A stretch of DNA of 64,000 bases from Acidobacteriota bacterium (GCA_003223935.1 QHXQ01000056.1:1-64000), one strand, 5' to 3'. Numbered from the stretch's first letter, positions 55,655-64,000 are shown. Notes: generated from the sequence alone by a model not told the origin. A program made the numbers and translations.

Positions 55655-57202
55655 ATGAGTAGGTTCAGATCAGCAGAAGAAGCTAAGGCCCAGAAGCCAA
55701 GAAAGGCGCGTGACCGCTCGCCGAAGTCGTCACGACCACCTGCCGGTCTCTGTTCCCACTCAAACATCTTGTCTCTGCAAGATCAGGTTGGCAACCGCGC
55801 CGTCAGCGAGTTGTTGCATAGCCCTAATGCTCCTTCGCCCGGCGGCGATGAGAAGTCGTCTATCGTTGATTCAGTCCTCGACAAGAACGAAGGACAGCCG
55901 CTCGATTCCGCGACACGAGCATGGATGGAGTCGCGTTTCGAGAGAGATTTGAGCCGCGTGCGCATTCATACGGATGCCGAGGCCGCCGAGTCCGCGCGCG
56001 AGACAGACGCATTGGCTTACACCGTGGGCCAGCACGTGGTGTTTCGCTCCGGGCAATACCGGCCAGAGAGCTTGCAGGGGCGAGCCGTGCTGGCCCATGA
56101 GTTGGCCCACACGATTCAGCAAGAAGATTGCAGTTCTCAGGCTCCGGGCGAAAGCCCTGACTTGGAAAGCGAGGCTCACCGGGCCGCTCAAGGGGTGATG
56201 CTCAATCGGCCGGTACAGATTGAACCGGCTGCGTCCGCGCCCGCCGTGCAGTTCTTGAGGGTGACCGGAGGAGGTTTCGGCAAGGCGCTCGAAGAATATA
56301 CCAAGATATGGAACGTCCCCGATCAAGCTGTCCAGTTGCTCAAAAAATCCGCATCATTCATGCAGATGGCAAACTCATTGGATGAGCACTATTACTGGGC
56401 CCGCGATCCATCTCGAACTATATATAGTCCTATGCCGGATGACAGTGGTCGAGTTACTGAAGGGTCACAGATAGGGAAAAGACCGTTGTTTGTTCTCAAG
56501 TACAGTGAAGGCTCCAGTTTCGTACAGTTCCACTCCCCAGTGAGTGCAGTCTCTGGCGACGAGATCAGGATACAACATAGAGACACCTCCGGTTTCATAC
56601 AGGACATCGTTCATGAGGCGGCACACGCAGTTCATTTTGTGACCGGACATGCGCCTGAGCCAACCGCCTTGGTCGAGGCCATACAGAGCGGCCTAAAAGA
56701 GGAGATTCAAACTCGGAATGTAGAGGAGAAAACCTTAAAGCAAATTCCATCGAGCAAAGTTCGCAAAGGATTCCGGCCCGTCGGTTCAAGAGTACCGGCT
56801 GAAGTGGAGAGGGACATGGCTCCGGGTATTGGGCTGACCTATCTCGAAAACTTCTTCTTCTCCTGGCGGCTCCGCGAAGCCATGAATGCCGAAAAGCTTA
56901 CCGACGATGACACAGTAGAAATCCGAAAGCATGTTGAATCTAATTATGATGAGAAATCACCGCTCATTTCTACCCCACGGCCGATGCCGAATGAGGAGAC
57001 CGGCGTTTTCCGTTTATCTGATTACGGTCAGGTCTGGTTCAACCGTCTTCAGGCCATTAAGGAGTGGAAAGAATTTTATCAGAAGCACAAGCCGGACGAT
57101 GACGACTTCGCTGAGGCAGAAGAGAAGATGCGGCAGGAGCATGCGAAGAAATTCTTTGAAGGACGAGTGAGTTACAGCGCATTGCCTGTCAAGAAGAAAT
57201 AG
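55655..57202 (+). CDS. DUF4157 effector 1 with a second, C-terminal zinc-protease motif
   Basis: The 515-residue protein has a basic, disordered start, the loading-type motif LQDQVGNRAVSELLHS (about 40-56), and the DUF4157 / eCIS core domain. The core (about 80-160) reads MESRFERDLSRVRIHTD, AYTVGQHVVF and LAHELAHTIQQ, with HExxH near 147. The C-terminal part contains a second HExxH (IVHEAAHAVHFVTG, near 319) in an unrelated context and is less GC-rich. DUF4157 domains mark cargo of extracellular contractile injection systems, so the C-terminal metalloprotease-like domain is the likely toxic part. Confidence 0.85.
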   Translation: MSRFRSAEEAKAQKPRKARDRSPKSSRPPAGLCSHSNILSLQDQVGNRAVSELLHSPNAPSPGGDEKSSIVDSVLDKNEGQPLDSATRAWMESRFERDLSRVRIHTDAEAAESARETDALAYTVGQHVVFRSGQYRPESLQGRAVLAHELAHTIQQEDCSSQAPGESPDLESEAHRAAQGVMLNRPVQIEPAASAPAVQFLRVTGGGFGKALEEYTKIWNVPDQAVQLLKKSASFMQMANSLDEHYYWARDPSRTIYSPMPDDSGRVTEGSQIGKRPLFVLKYSEGSSFVQFHSPVSAVSGDEIRIQHRDTSGFIQDIVHEAAHAVHFVTGHAPEPTALVEAIQSGLKEEIQTRNVEEKTLKQIPSSKVRKGFRPVGSRVPAEVERDMAPGIGLTYLENFFFSWRLREAMNAEKLTDDDTVEIRKHVESNYDEKSPLISTPRPMPNEETGVFRLSDYGQVWFNRLQAIKEWKEFYQKHKPDDDDFAEAEEKMRQEHAKKFFEGRVSYSALPVKKK

Positions 57203-57297
57203 AGCCGGAGTCGGATCGCTCTGATGAAAACCTTCAAGCCGGGAGCACAAGGGCCAAAGTAAAACAGCAGGCCATCACATTCAAGACGCGCGGCATC

Positions 57298-59820
57298 ATG
57301 ACAGTGCAGCCATCGAGCCTTACATCAGAACTTGCGCCGCAGGAGAAGCAGACGCAGCGCCATCAGTCTCTCTCATCCGAGCGCGGCAATGGCCTGCCGG
57401 TCCTCTTCGGCCTCGACGTCCCGACCGATCTGCCGACGACCATTCTGGGCTTGCAGAAGTCGAGCGGCAATCAGGCTGTTGCAGAGTTGCTTCATTGTTC
57501 AGAGCACGACACCACTGAGGCCAACGAACTTTCCGGCCCTATGTCGTCAATCCTCAACGACGGCCGTGGCCAACCGCTTGAGCCGACGGTCAGAGCTTTC
57601 ATGGAGTCACGCTTCCATCATGATTTCGGCGGCGTCCGTATCCACGCCAATGACCGCGCCGCGCAAGCCACTAGGGACATCAACTCCGCAGCCTATACGG
57701 TCGGGCAAGACATCGTTCTGAACGCTGGCCAGTATGCACCTGACACGCCGGGCGGTATTCAGTTGCTGGCTCATGAACTGGCGCATGTGGTGCAGCAACG
57801 CGGGGCAGATTCACAGTCGCTCTGGCTGGGAGCACCGAACGATGTTGCGGAGGTCGAAGCAGATGAGGCCGCCGACACGGTCGTTTCATCTGCACATGCG
57901 CCGAGCATCAGTCACCGCGACAGCGGAGCGGTCGTCCGCCGCGCCCCACCTCCGCGAAGCAAACCGGCTCAGGGCATGAGCGATCAAGACATGTTGAAAG
58001 TGCTGGAGCGCTTTCCGCCCGGCCCGCCCGTCACGCTTTACCATGTGGACAGTGAAGGCGGAATTCTGAAAGCAGTCAAAGAACATAAGCAGAATTTCAC
58101 TTCCGAACTCACGTCGAAAAATTTCTGGCTCGCCACCGACGTGCAGTCGCGGACAGGATTCAAAGGCGGCAAAGGATTGGATAATGTCATCGCTTTTCAG
58201 GTTGATCGTAGGTGTGTGGAAGTCATGGCGGAACTGGCCCAGGGTCAAGAGCGCGCAAAGGATATAGAGACACTCTTCAGAATATTATTCGAGTCGGCAA
58301 TTAGCGAGCCGGTGCCAATGGCGGTGCCGATGTGGCATGTCGAAGGGGGCGGTGGGGGTAGCATGCCGGAACCACATTTCAACATAGCCATTCGCCATCA
58401 GCCCGGCGCAAAGCAGATGCTGCAACTGTTCCGCCTCTCAATCCTCGACATCTCCCACTACAGCCTAGAGAACGGCAAGCTCGTTCTTCAGGAGCGGATA
58501 TACCCCGCCCCGCAGGGCGGGGCCCCGCCCAAGACCGGCGCGCCAGCCAAGCCGAAGACCGCCGCAGAGCAAGAAGAGGGGCGTTACAGAGGACTTTCAA
58601 AGCGCCAGCGAGGGGAAGCTAAAAAGGCGGCGGCGCTAAAGGCCCGCGCTCAGAACAAGCCACCGCAGCCGACGCCACCTGAAGCCGAAACGCTCACCGC
58701 TAGAAGCGCAGAGAAGCAGCCTGCGGCGAGACCGACTCCGGGGGAACAAACTGAAGCGCAGCAGCCTATCCCCAAGCAAGGAGGGGCTAAGCCACCTGTC
58801 GGCGAGACTCAGGCAGGCGAAAAGTTGGCGGCGCAAGGAACGAAGACTTCAGAGGCAGCGAAGCCGCCCGCTTCGCCTCCGTCTATTCATGCAGAGCCGC
58901 AAGGCACGGCAGCCACTCGTCCGGGATTGATGGCGACGAAGGGCAGCCCGAACTTGCCCGGTGGGCAGCCAATAGTACCCGGCAGTCTAATTGCAGAACA
59001 TTCTATAAGCCCAAGTGGCCAAGCTATGGGCGGGGCCGCTCAAGTCATACAGGGGGGCCAAGTGAGACAGCTTACGGAACGGGTAGATATAGAGGCTGAA
59101 GCTTATCTGGACGATATGATGGACACTATCGAAGAGCTACGCCGACACGGAAAGTGGGTTGTCGTCAACAAGGTCACGAAGGGGCCGCGACAAACGGACT
59201 TGCTGAAAGGCTTCTTCACGAGTCAGGATCAGATTCCAGAGTTTGCTCAACTGAGAATCGGATCAGGCTCCACACTTGACGAGGCCCGAATTAACGCCAA
59301 GAATCCATCTAAATACATTCCATCTCCGAAACATATACGCAAACCTCCGAGAGAACAACAGCAATATGAAACGGTGGAATACGTTTCTTATGAACCCTAC
59401 CCGACTCTCGATGTAAAGACTGTGCGCGCGCCCGACTGGGTCAAACAACCGCGCGGGCTGCCGGGCACTTATTTCCCCGGCGCTAAAGACCCGTTAGTTT
59501 ATTCCAGCAGCGACCAAGAGTCTGAAGGTGTAAATAAACTTCTCAGTAACAGGATGCTTACCATTGATGCCAGCGGCTCTTCCGTCAGGGTCGAAATGTT
59601 GGACGTTCAGAGTAACACTTACTATCAAACGCGCAACGTCAGTTGGGATCCCGCCCACGGAATGCTTAAAGCGGCCTTTATTCATCCGCAAAACGGCTAC
59701 GTTATCGAAAGCACATTCGTGCTCATTGGAGGCACGCCGGAAAGAATACGAGAATCTTTCCGCGCCGGGAACACCTCCAGCCTCAATGTCGCAGGCGAAC
59801 ATATTTTGGAGAAGAGATAG
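57298..59820 (+). CDS. DUF4157 effector 2 with long low-complexity linker
   Basis: The 840-residue protein repeats the N-terminal plan of the preceding gene: LQKSSGNQAVAELLHC (about 50-66), then MESRFHHDFGGVRIHAND and LAHELAHVVQQ, with HExxH near 158. A domain at about 220-400 (TLYHVDSEGGILKAVKEHKQ, NFWLATDVQSRTGF) is unassigned. Residues about 405-560 are Ala/Pro/Lys/Glu-rich and probably unstructured. The C-terminal 250 residues (KWVVVNKVTKGPRQTDLLKG, PHPQNG-like beta blocks) are also unassigned. It is probably a cargo protein of the particle encoded downstream. Which domain is toxic cannot be told from sequence. Confidence 0.82.
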   Translation: MTVQPSSLTSELAPQEKQTQRHQSLSSERGNGLPVLFGLDVPTDLPTTILGLQKSSGNQAVAELLHCSEHDTTEANELSGPMSSILNDGRGQPLEPTVRAFMESRFHHDFGGVRIHANDRAAQATRDINSAAYTVGQDIVLNAGQYAPDTPGGIQLLAHELAHVVQQRGADSQSLWLGAPNDVAEVEADEAADTVVSSAHAPSISHRDSGAVVRRAPPPRSKPAQGMSDQDMLKVLERFPPGPPVTLYHVDSEGGILKAVKEHKQNFTSELTSKNFWLATDVQSRTGFKGGKGLDNVIAFQVDRRCVEVMAELAQGQERAKDIETLFRILFESAISEPVPMAVPMWHVEGGGGGSMPEPHFNIAIRHQPGAKQMLQLFRLSILDISHYSLENGKLVLQERIYPAPQGGAPPKTGAPAKPKTAAEQEEGRYRGLSKRQRGEAKKAAALKARAQNKPPQPTPPEAETLTARSAEKQPAARPTPGEQTEAQQPIPKQGGAKPPVGETQAGEKLAAQGTKTSEAAKPPASPPSIHAEPQGTAATRPGLMATKGSPNLPGGQPIVPGSLIAEHSISPSGQAMGGAAQVIQGGQVRQLTERVDIEAEAYLDDMMDTIEELRRHGKWVVVNKVTKGPRQTDLLKGFFTSQDQIPEFAQLRIGSGSTLDEARINAKNPSKYIPSPKHIRKPPREQQQYETVEYVSYEPYPTLDVKTVRAPDWVKQPRGLPGTYFPGAKDPLVYSSSDQESEGVNKLLSNRMLTIDASGSSVRVEMLDVQSNTYYQTRNVSWDPAHGMLKAAFIHPQNGYVIESTFVLIGGTPERIRESFRAGNTSSLNVAGEHILEKR

Positions 59821-59847
59821 TGTTTGTCTCAAAGGAGCCAATGATCG

Positions 59848-60774
59848 TTGATTGATGCGCTCGACAGGATACTGGCAGACCTGATTCAGTCGCGGATTGC
59901 GGGGCTGAAGGGGACGACGCAGGTCGGGTTCGGGCCGCCCGACGAGCAGTGGCTCAAGGAGTTGGTCTCGGCCAATGAGGAGCGGCTCAATATCTACTTG
60001 TATGACGTGCGGGAGAATCTGAAGCAGCGCTCGAACGAGCGCGTGCGCGAGCCGAAGGATGGGTGGTACAGCATCAAGCACGTGCCGCCGAAGGTTGATT
60101 GCATGTATCTGTTGACGGCTTGGAGTCCGGTGAAAGTGACGCCAGCGATTGAGCCATCGCTTGACGAGCATCTCGCGCTCTACAGCGTTTTGCAGGTGCT
60201 GATGCGTAACCAATCTTTGCTGCCGACACAAGTGTACAAACCCGGACTGACGATTCCATCCGGCCGTGACCTGTCAAACGTGCCGCTGCTGTTGCGTCAG
60301 GAAGAGCTACCGATGCGCGCCGTCCTGCCCGATGCAGGGATGCGTGAGATGGGCCTGTTCTGGAGTTCTGTGAAGGGCTTGTGGCGGCCGGCGATTCAAT
60401 TAACAGTCACGCTGCCGGTCTTCTTGTTAGATGCGCCAGTGGAGTCGCCTATGGTCACGACGTTGAGCGCAGATTATCGCGCGTGGGATGAGCCGCCGTC
60501 GGCTGAAGTGTGGCTCTCAATCGGCGGCCAAGTCACAACCGGAACGCCCGCGCAAGCGATTAAGGGCGCGTATGTACAGATTCAAGGGCTGGCCCCGGCC
60601 GAAGTGAAGGCGATCAATCGGCACATGATTACGCACGCCGACGGGCGGTTTCTGTTCTCGCACCTGCGCAGCGGCCGTTATCACTTGCGCGCGGTGGCGA
60701 CAGGTGTGGGTGATGGCGGACGGGATGTCGATCTCCCCTCCGCAACCGGTGAATACGATCTGCGCTTGCCGTAA
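59848..60774 (+). CDS. Pvc16/DUF4255-type cap protein
   Basis: The 308-residue protein starts at TTG 59848 after AAAGGAG; an ATG at 59841 is followed by TGA four codons later. Residues about 1-190 match Pvc16_N/DUF4255 (LNIYLYDVRENLKQRSNERV, YLLTAWSPV, HLALYSVLQVLM), the protein that caps the tail tube or sheath at its end in Afp/PVC-type particles. A C-terminal carboxypeptidase-regulatory-like beta domain (about 235-305; ITHADGRFLFSHLRSGRYHL) is added. It lies directly before the sheath gene. Confidence 0.87.
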   Translation: MIDALDRILADLIQSRIAGLKGTTQVGFGPPDEQWLKELVSANEERLNIYLYDVRENLKQRSNERVREPKDGWYSIKHVPPKVDCMYLLTAWSPVKVTPAIEPSLDEHLALYSVLQVLMRNQSLLPTQVYKPGLTIPSGRDLSNVPLLLRQEELPMRAVLPDAGMREMGLFWSSVKGLWRPAIQLTVTLPVFLLDAPVESPMVTTLSADYRAWDEPPSAEVWLSIGGQVTTGTPAQAIKGAYVQIQGLAPAEVKAINRHMITHADGRFLFSHLRSGRYHLRAVATGVGDGGRDVDLPSATGEYDLRLP

Positions 60775-60812
60775 CGCAAGCCGCTAAGCAGTAGAAGAAA
60801 GGAGCAGTCCAA

Positions 60813-62774
60813 ATGGCCGTTCAAGTTACTTACCCGGGTGTTTACATTGATGAGTTCGCCCCCGGCGCACCAATCGAAGGTGTCGGCACAGGCACCGCCG
60901 CTTTTATTGGCGCAAGCAGTGACGGGCCGATCCGTGAGCCGGTCAAAGTCACCAGCCTAGATCAGTTCTTGGCCGCTTTTGGCTCACAGCCGTTGCCGGG
61001 CTTTTTTCTCTGGTACGCCGTGCGCGGCTTTTTCCAGAACGGCGGTCAAGTCTGCTACGTCGTGCGTGCCAGCAACGGCGCATATGCGTCACTCCAATGG
61101 ATGAATGCTGATGGCACAAAGCCTATCTTCGTCGTCAAAGCGCGCCAGCCCGGAGTACCCAGCCCGGCTATTCAGATCAAGATCACGGGCACGCATCTGC
61201 TGTCGGCTGGCACGCCCCTCTATATGCCAGCCGGCAATTTCACGGCCATCAATGGCCGCAACGTCACACTTCAGGCCGGCGACGGGGTGAAGTTCAAAGC
61301 CGGCGATTGGGTCTTTCTCGGCGCTTCGACCGAGCGTGTGCAGATTCTACGTGTCAGCGGCGATGAAGTGCGCTTGGCAAGTGATCTCTCCACTGTGCCT
61401 GCGCCGGGCACTGTGCGGCTGGCGGACGCGCCGGCCGGCGCACAAACCATACGCCTCTTCCCGACCAATCCGCTGCCGCCGGGCGTGCTTGTGCCGGGCA
61501 CGATGCTCACGATTTCACAGGGTGATTTGCCCAACCCTTCCGATACGCAGGTTGTCGAAACAGTGCAAGTCGAACCAATTGACGGTGGCAAGGTGACTTA
61601 CCGTGTGACGTTGCGGCAGGGCCTCAGAATTCCGCTCAACTTTGATCCGACCTTGCCAAACAATAAGCAACTCAAAGCGCAGTCGGAAGATTTTGACTTT
61701 GAAGTTTCACAGGGCGGTAAGACGACTTACAAGAATCTGGCCCTCGACCCGGCGCACCCGCGCTACTTCGTCAGCCTGATTAACAACGGGAGCAATCTGG
61801 TTCAAGTTGAATTGATCGAGCCTCCGCCCGCGCTGCAACCGCCAAAGAATATGCCGCAAGCCGTTGGCCCGGCAGCGCTCGCCGGTGGTACGGCTGAAAA
61901 CCTCGCCTCAATGACCGATGCGGACTACCTGAATGCGCTGGATACGTTGCGCAACCTTGACGACGTGAATCTGATCGCCATTCCCGGCATCACCACAGAC
62001 ACGGTGCAGCAAGCGCTCATCGCGCACTGCGAGCAGATGGGCGACCGCTTCGGTGTGCTCGACGCGCGCGTCGGCAAACCTCTGTTCGGCGCCGATAGCG
62101 CTGAGTCGCAACGCAAAGCTGTGGACTCGACGCGCGGTTATGCGGCGCTCTACTACCCTTGGCTGCGCGTGCCGCCGGTGGGGCCGGGCGCGCCCGTACT
62201 CGTGCCGCCATCGGGCCACGTCTGCGGCGTCATCGCTCGCAGCGATGCTCAGCGCGGTGTGCACAAAGCGCCCGCCAACGAGATCGTTAATGGCGCTTTG
62301 GGCGTCGAGCGCACCATGAGCGACATAGACCAAGGCCAACTCAACATTCAAGGCGTCAACATCATCCGCGTCTTCCAGACGGGCGCACGCCCTGTCGTCT
62401 GGGGCGCGCGCACCACCGCCACAGATCGCAACTGGCAGTACGTCAATATCCGCCGGCTGTTTCTCTTTCTCGAAGAGTCAATTCAAGAAGGCATTCGCTG
62501 GGCCGTCTTTGAACCCAACAATCAAGGTCTCTGGGAAAAACTGCGGCGCACGATTACCGATTTTTTGACGCGCGTCTGGCGCGACGGCGCGCTCTTCGGC
62601 GCGACGGCGGACAAAGCCTTCTACGTGCGCATTGACGAGGTCTTGAATCCCGACAGCGAGCGGGCGCTGGGCCGGCTCTACATAGAGATCGGTGTGCGCC
62701 CGTCTTACCCCGCCGAGTTCATCATCGTGCGCATCGGCATCTGGTACGGCGGCTCAAACGTGACGGAAGGCTAA
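60813..62774 (+). CDS. Contractile tail sheath protein
   Basis: The 653-residue protein begins MAVQVTYPGVYIDEF, the start of T4 gp18-like sheaths. It ends with a C-terminal region (GARTTATDRNWQYVNIRRLF, FLEESIQEGIRWAVFEPNN, ADKAFYVRIDEVLNPD) typical of sheath domain IV with its interlocking strands. It is longer than the usual 350-500 residues because of a beta-rich insert at about 100-330. It contracts to drive the tube outwards. GGAGCAG precedes the ATG. Only one sheath gene lies inside the window. Confidence 0.92.
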   Translation: MAVQVTYPGVYIDEFAPGAPIEGVGTGTAAFIGASSDGPIREPVKVTSLDQFLAAFGSQPLPGFFLWYAVRGFFQNGGQVCYVVRASNGAYASLQWMNADGTKPIFVVKARQPGVPSPAIQIKITGTHLLSAGTPLYMPAGNFTAINGRNVTLQAGDGVKFKAGDWVFLGASTERVQILRVSGDEVRLASDLSTVPAPGTVRLADAPAGAQTIRLFPTNPLPPGVLVPGTMLTISQGDLPNPSDTQVVETVQVEPIDGGKVTYRVTLRQGLRIPLNFDPTLPNNKQLKAQSEDFDFEVSQGGKTTYKNLALDPAHPRYFVSLINNGSNLVQVELIEPPPALQPPKNMPQAVGPAALAGGTAENLASMTDADYLNALDTLRNLDDVNLIAIPGITTDTVQQALIAHCEQMGDRFGVLDARVGKPLFGADSAESQRKAVDSTRGYAALYYPWLRVPPVGPGAPVLVPPSGHVCGVIARSDAQRGVHKAPANEIVNGALGVERTMSDIDQGQLNIQGVNIIRVFQTGARPVVWGARTTATDRNWQYVNIRRLFLFLEESIQEGIRWAVFEPNNQGLWEKLRRTITDFLTRVWRDGALFGATADKAFYVRIDEVLNPDSERALGRLYIEIGVRPSYPAEFIIVRIGIWYGGSNVTEG

Positions 62775-62793
62775 GCCGGAAAGGACAAACATC

Positions 62794-63231
62794 ATGGCCA
62801 CAGGACAACGTGTTGACCCCTACAACAACTTCAATTTCTTAGTCGAGATTGACGGCATCACGCGCGCCGCCTTTCACGAAGTGAGCGGCTTTGATTCCAC
62901 GATTGACGTGGTCGAGCACCGCGAAGGCGGCGAGAACACCACCATGCGCAAGCTGCCGGGCCAGACCAAGTACAGCAATATCGTCTTGAAGTGGGGCATC
63001 ACAGACGATCTGGAGTTGTACACATGGCACCGGCAGGCTGTGTTGGGCAATCTGCAACGGCGCAACGGTTCTATCGTCGGGCTTGACAGGCAAGGCAACG
63101 AGATCGTGCGCTGGAACTTTTTCAATGCTTGGCCCAGCAAGTACGACGGCCCCGACTACAACGCCGAAGGCAACGACATCGCCATCGAGACGCTGGAACT
63201 GGCCCACGAAAAGGTTGAAAGGGTGAAGTAG
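62794..63231 (+). CDS. Tail tube (inner tube) protein
   Basis: The 145-residue protein matches T4 gp19/Hcp-like tube proteins: DPYNNFNFLVEIDGITRAAF, FHEVSGFDSTIDVVEHREGG, NIVLKWGITDDLELYTWH and WNFFNAWPSKYDGPDYNAEG. It polymerises inside the sheath to form the channel that holds cargo. It starts 19 bp after the sheath gene and is separated by 2 bp from the next gene. Confidence 0.93.
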   Translation: MATGQRVDPYNNFNFLVEIDGITRAAFHEVSGFDSTIDVVEHREGGENTTMRKLPGQTKYSNIVLKWGITDDLELYTWHRQAVLGNLQRRNGSIVGLDRQGNEIVRWNFFNAWPSKYDGPDYNAEGNDIAIETLELAHEKVERVK

Positions 63232-63233
63232 TT

Positions 63234-63599
63234 ATGTTTCAGACCGAATACGAATTCACGCTGCCGCTCGGCTACGTTGACGAGCACGGCAACCTGCACC
63301 GCGAAGGCGTGATGCGACTGGCGACCGCCGCCGATGAAATTCTGCCGCTCAAAGACCCGCGCGTGCAGAAGAACCCGGCGTATTTAATCGTGATCCTGCT
63401 CTCGCGCGTCGTCACACGCTTGGGCGGCATCGAGGCGATCACGCCGCACAGCATCGAACAACTCTTCGCCGCTGACCTGTCGCATCTGCAAAGTCTCTAC
63501 AACCAGATCAATCAGGTGAACGGCGCGCAGCCCGCGGCCACATGCCCGCAGTGCCAACACACGTTCGCCTCGGAGCCGTTGGCCTTGGGGGGGTCTTAG
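63234..63599 (+). CDS. Tail assembly chaperone-like protein (Mu gp41 / P2 gpE type), short form
   Basis: The 121-residue zero-frame product reads YEFTLPLGYVDEHGNLHREG then VMRLATAADEILPLKDPRV, the pattern of Mu gp41/P2 gpE-like tail assembly proteins. A C-terminal CPQC pair (ATCPQCQHTF) looks like half a zinc knuckle. The last sense codons are TTG GGG GGG TCT TAG: the run of seven Gs at 63587-63593 is followed closely by a strong stem-loop. A -1 slip would extend the protein with the DUF6760-like frame, giving a 176-residue fusion. In phages, such chaperones are made in two forms from the same kind of site. Confidence 0.82.
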   Translation: MFQTEYEFTLPLGYVDEHGNLHREGVMRLATAADEILPLKDPRVQKNPAYLIVILLSRVVTRLGGIEAITPHSIEQLFAADLSHLQSLYNQINQVNGAQPAATCPQCQHTFASEPLALGGS

Positions 63600-63763
63600 G
63601 CTACCCCCTCGAACAACTGTATGAGGAGGTAGCCTTCGTCGCTTACCACTTCCATTGGCCGCACGATCAGGTGCTGAGTTTGGAGCACGCGGAGCGGCGG
63701 CGCTGGGTCGCGGAGATCTCCGACATCAATCGCCGCATCAACGGAGAGAAAGTGCTTTGCTGA
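63542..63763 (+). CDS. DUF6760-like frame, probably expressed by -1 frameshifting from the upstream gene
   Basis: The recognisable part (GYPLEQLYEEVAFVAYHFHW then DQVLSLEHAERRRWVAEISD) begins only after the G-run at 63587-63593. It resembles DUF6760 proteins of injection-system loci and, more loosely, P2 gpE' extensions. Its own ATG at 63542 and GTG at 63551 lie inside the upstream gene, give a meaningless first 18 residues and have no ribosome binding site. It is in the -1 frame relative to 63234-63599. The sensible reading is a fusion product through the recoding site, with independent initiation as the alternative. Confidence 0.75.
   Translation: MPAVPTHVRLGAVGLGGVLGYPLEQLYEEVAFVAYHFHWPHDQVLSLEHAERRRWVAEISDINRRINGEKVLC
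63587..63634 (+). promoter_or_regulatory. Programmed -1 ribosomal frameshift site (slippery G heptamer plus stem-loop)
   Basis: The heptamer G GGG GGG (63587-63593) is in the X XXY YYZ register of the upstream frame. A 5-nt spacer (TCTTA) follows. The stem is GGCTACCCCCTC (63599-63610) with GAGGAGGTAGCC (63623-63634): 12 bp, one mismatch, 12-nt loop. The zero-frame stop TAG (63597-63599) lies between slip site and stem. Confidence 0.8.
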
Positions 63764-64000
63764 ATTGGCGCGACAAATTCAGATTTCACGCGCGCGAAGT
63801 TCGCCACCGCGCGACCGGGCTGCGCTGTGCGACGCGAGCCGCTTTGCGGCCATCGGCCATTGATTTCGCACGTCGCCTGTCGCTTCGTTATCAATCTTGG
63901 GCCGCAAGGTTGCCGCGTCTCATTCAAGTCTTGCCCGTGCTGCGCCCGATGTTGATAGAGCAACATCAACGCTACTCGATCAACTTGGCCCCGCGTCTGT
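63757..64000 (+). CDS. Partial ORF running off the right edge
   Basis: A frame opening at TTG 63757 (overlapping the preceding stop, with GGAGA about 9 nt upstream) stays open to the end of the window. The visible 81 residues are Arg-rich and mixed (LNWRDKFRFHAREVRHRATG, then LRPSAIDFARRLSLRYQSWA). No family is recognised. Its position after the tail-chaperone genes suggests another injection-system component or accessory protein, but without the rest this cannot be tested. The true start may lie further upstream, because the frame is open there too. Confidence 0.45.
   Translation, partial: MLNWRDKFRFHAREVRHRATGLRCATRAALRPSAIDFARRLSLRYQSWAARLPRLIQVLPVLRPMLIEQHQRYSINLAPRL

Noticed and set aside
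55655-59820. The two DUF4157 proteins as ordinary secreted zinc proteases
   Set aside because: Neither has a signal peptide, and both lie between the AAA+ ATPase and cap protein genes of an injection system, which points to particle cargo.

Overview
The window is GC-rich bacterial DNA. The mix of an archaeal/eukaryotic-type ProS, a DUF2270 membrane protein, a WD40-caspase protein, a large multihaem cytochrome and an extracellular contractile injection system suggests an Acidobacteriota member, possibly Blastocatellia-like. That assignment is inference from gene content; no marker gene here proves it.

1-24.1 kb is an integrated mobilizable island. It ends at the 3' end of a tRNA-Ser(CGA) gene (24132-24221), next to a tyrosine integrase. 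Reading leftwards it carries the integrase, an excisionase-like DNA-binding protein, an AT-rich repeat region, a MobC-like protein with an HUH relaxase, two paralogous winged-helix proteins around a STAS-like/HTH protein, a PD-(D/E)XK-like protein and the relic of a HigB/HigA-type toxin-antitoxin pair. A tight four-gene minus-strand defence operon follows: a DUF1998 helicase with a C-terminal nuclease-like domain, a SNF2 helicase, an Eco57I-type adenine methylase and an SMC/Rad50-like ATPase. The operon resembles class 1 DISARM, but its helicase and DUF1998 parts are fused and an extra ATPase is present. The far left end of the island lies outside the window or could not be recognised.

24.2-42.2 kb is chromosomal: tadA, DUF2270, hutH, a small ORF with an L,D-transpeptidase lipoprotein, an M23 peptidase, hutU, an MFS transporter, an esterase, proS, an M24 peptidase, an inositol-monophosphatase-family protein and a secreted WD40-caspase protein. 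Four intergenic spaces hold arrays of 7-bp repeats in inverted arms, and a fifth holds one arm. The unit length and layout are shared but the sequence differs at each place, and the arrays run into the 3' ends of tadA and the M23 gene.

42.7-51.6 kb holds a hexahaem cytochrome c, then a RiPP cluster: YcaO, a B12-binding radical SAM protein, TfuA and a 120-residue precursor with an NHLP/Os1348-like leader and an unusual C-terminal core of alternating I/T/V/N/K. YcaO plus TfuA implies backbone thioamidation. A beta-propeller gene follows.

52.0-64.0 kb is the start of an extracellular contractile injection system (eCIS): SARP/BTAD regulator, small protein, AAA+ ATPase, two DUF4157 effectors, Pvc16-like cap protein, sheath, tube and tail-assembly-chaperone genes. 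The last pair carries a textbook -1 frameshift site: G GGG GGG, a 5-nt spacer and a 12-bp stem-loop. This would fuse the Mu gp41-like protein to a DUF6760-like tail, as in P2 E/E' and lambda G/GT. This recoding site and the thioamide-type RiPP cluster are the strongest novel candidates.
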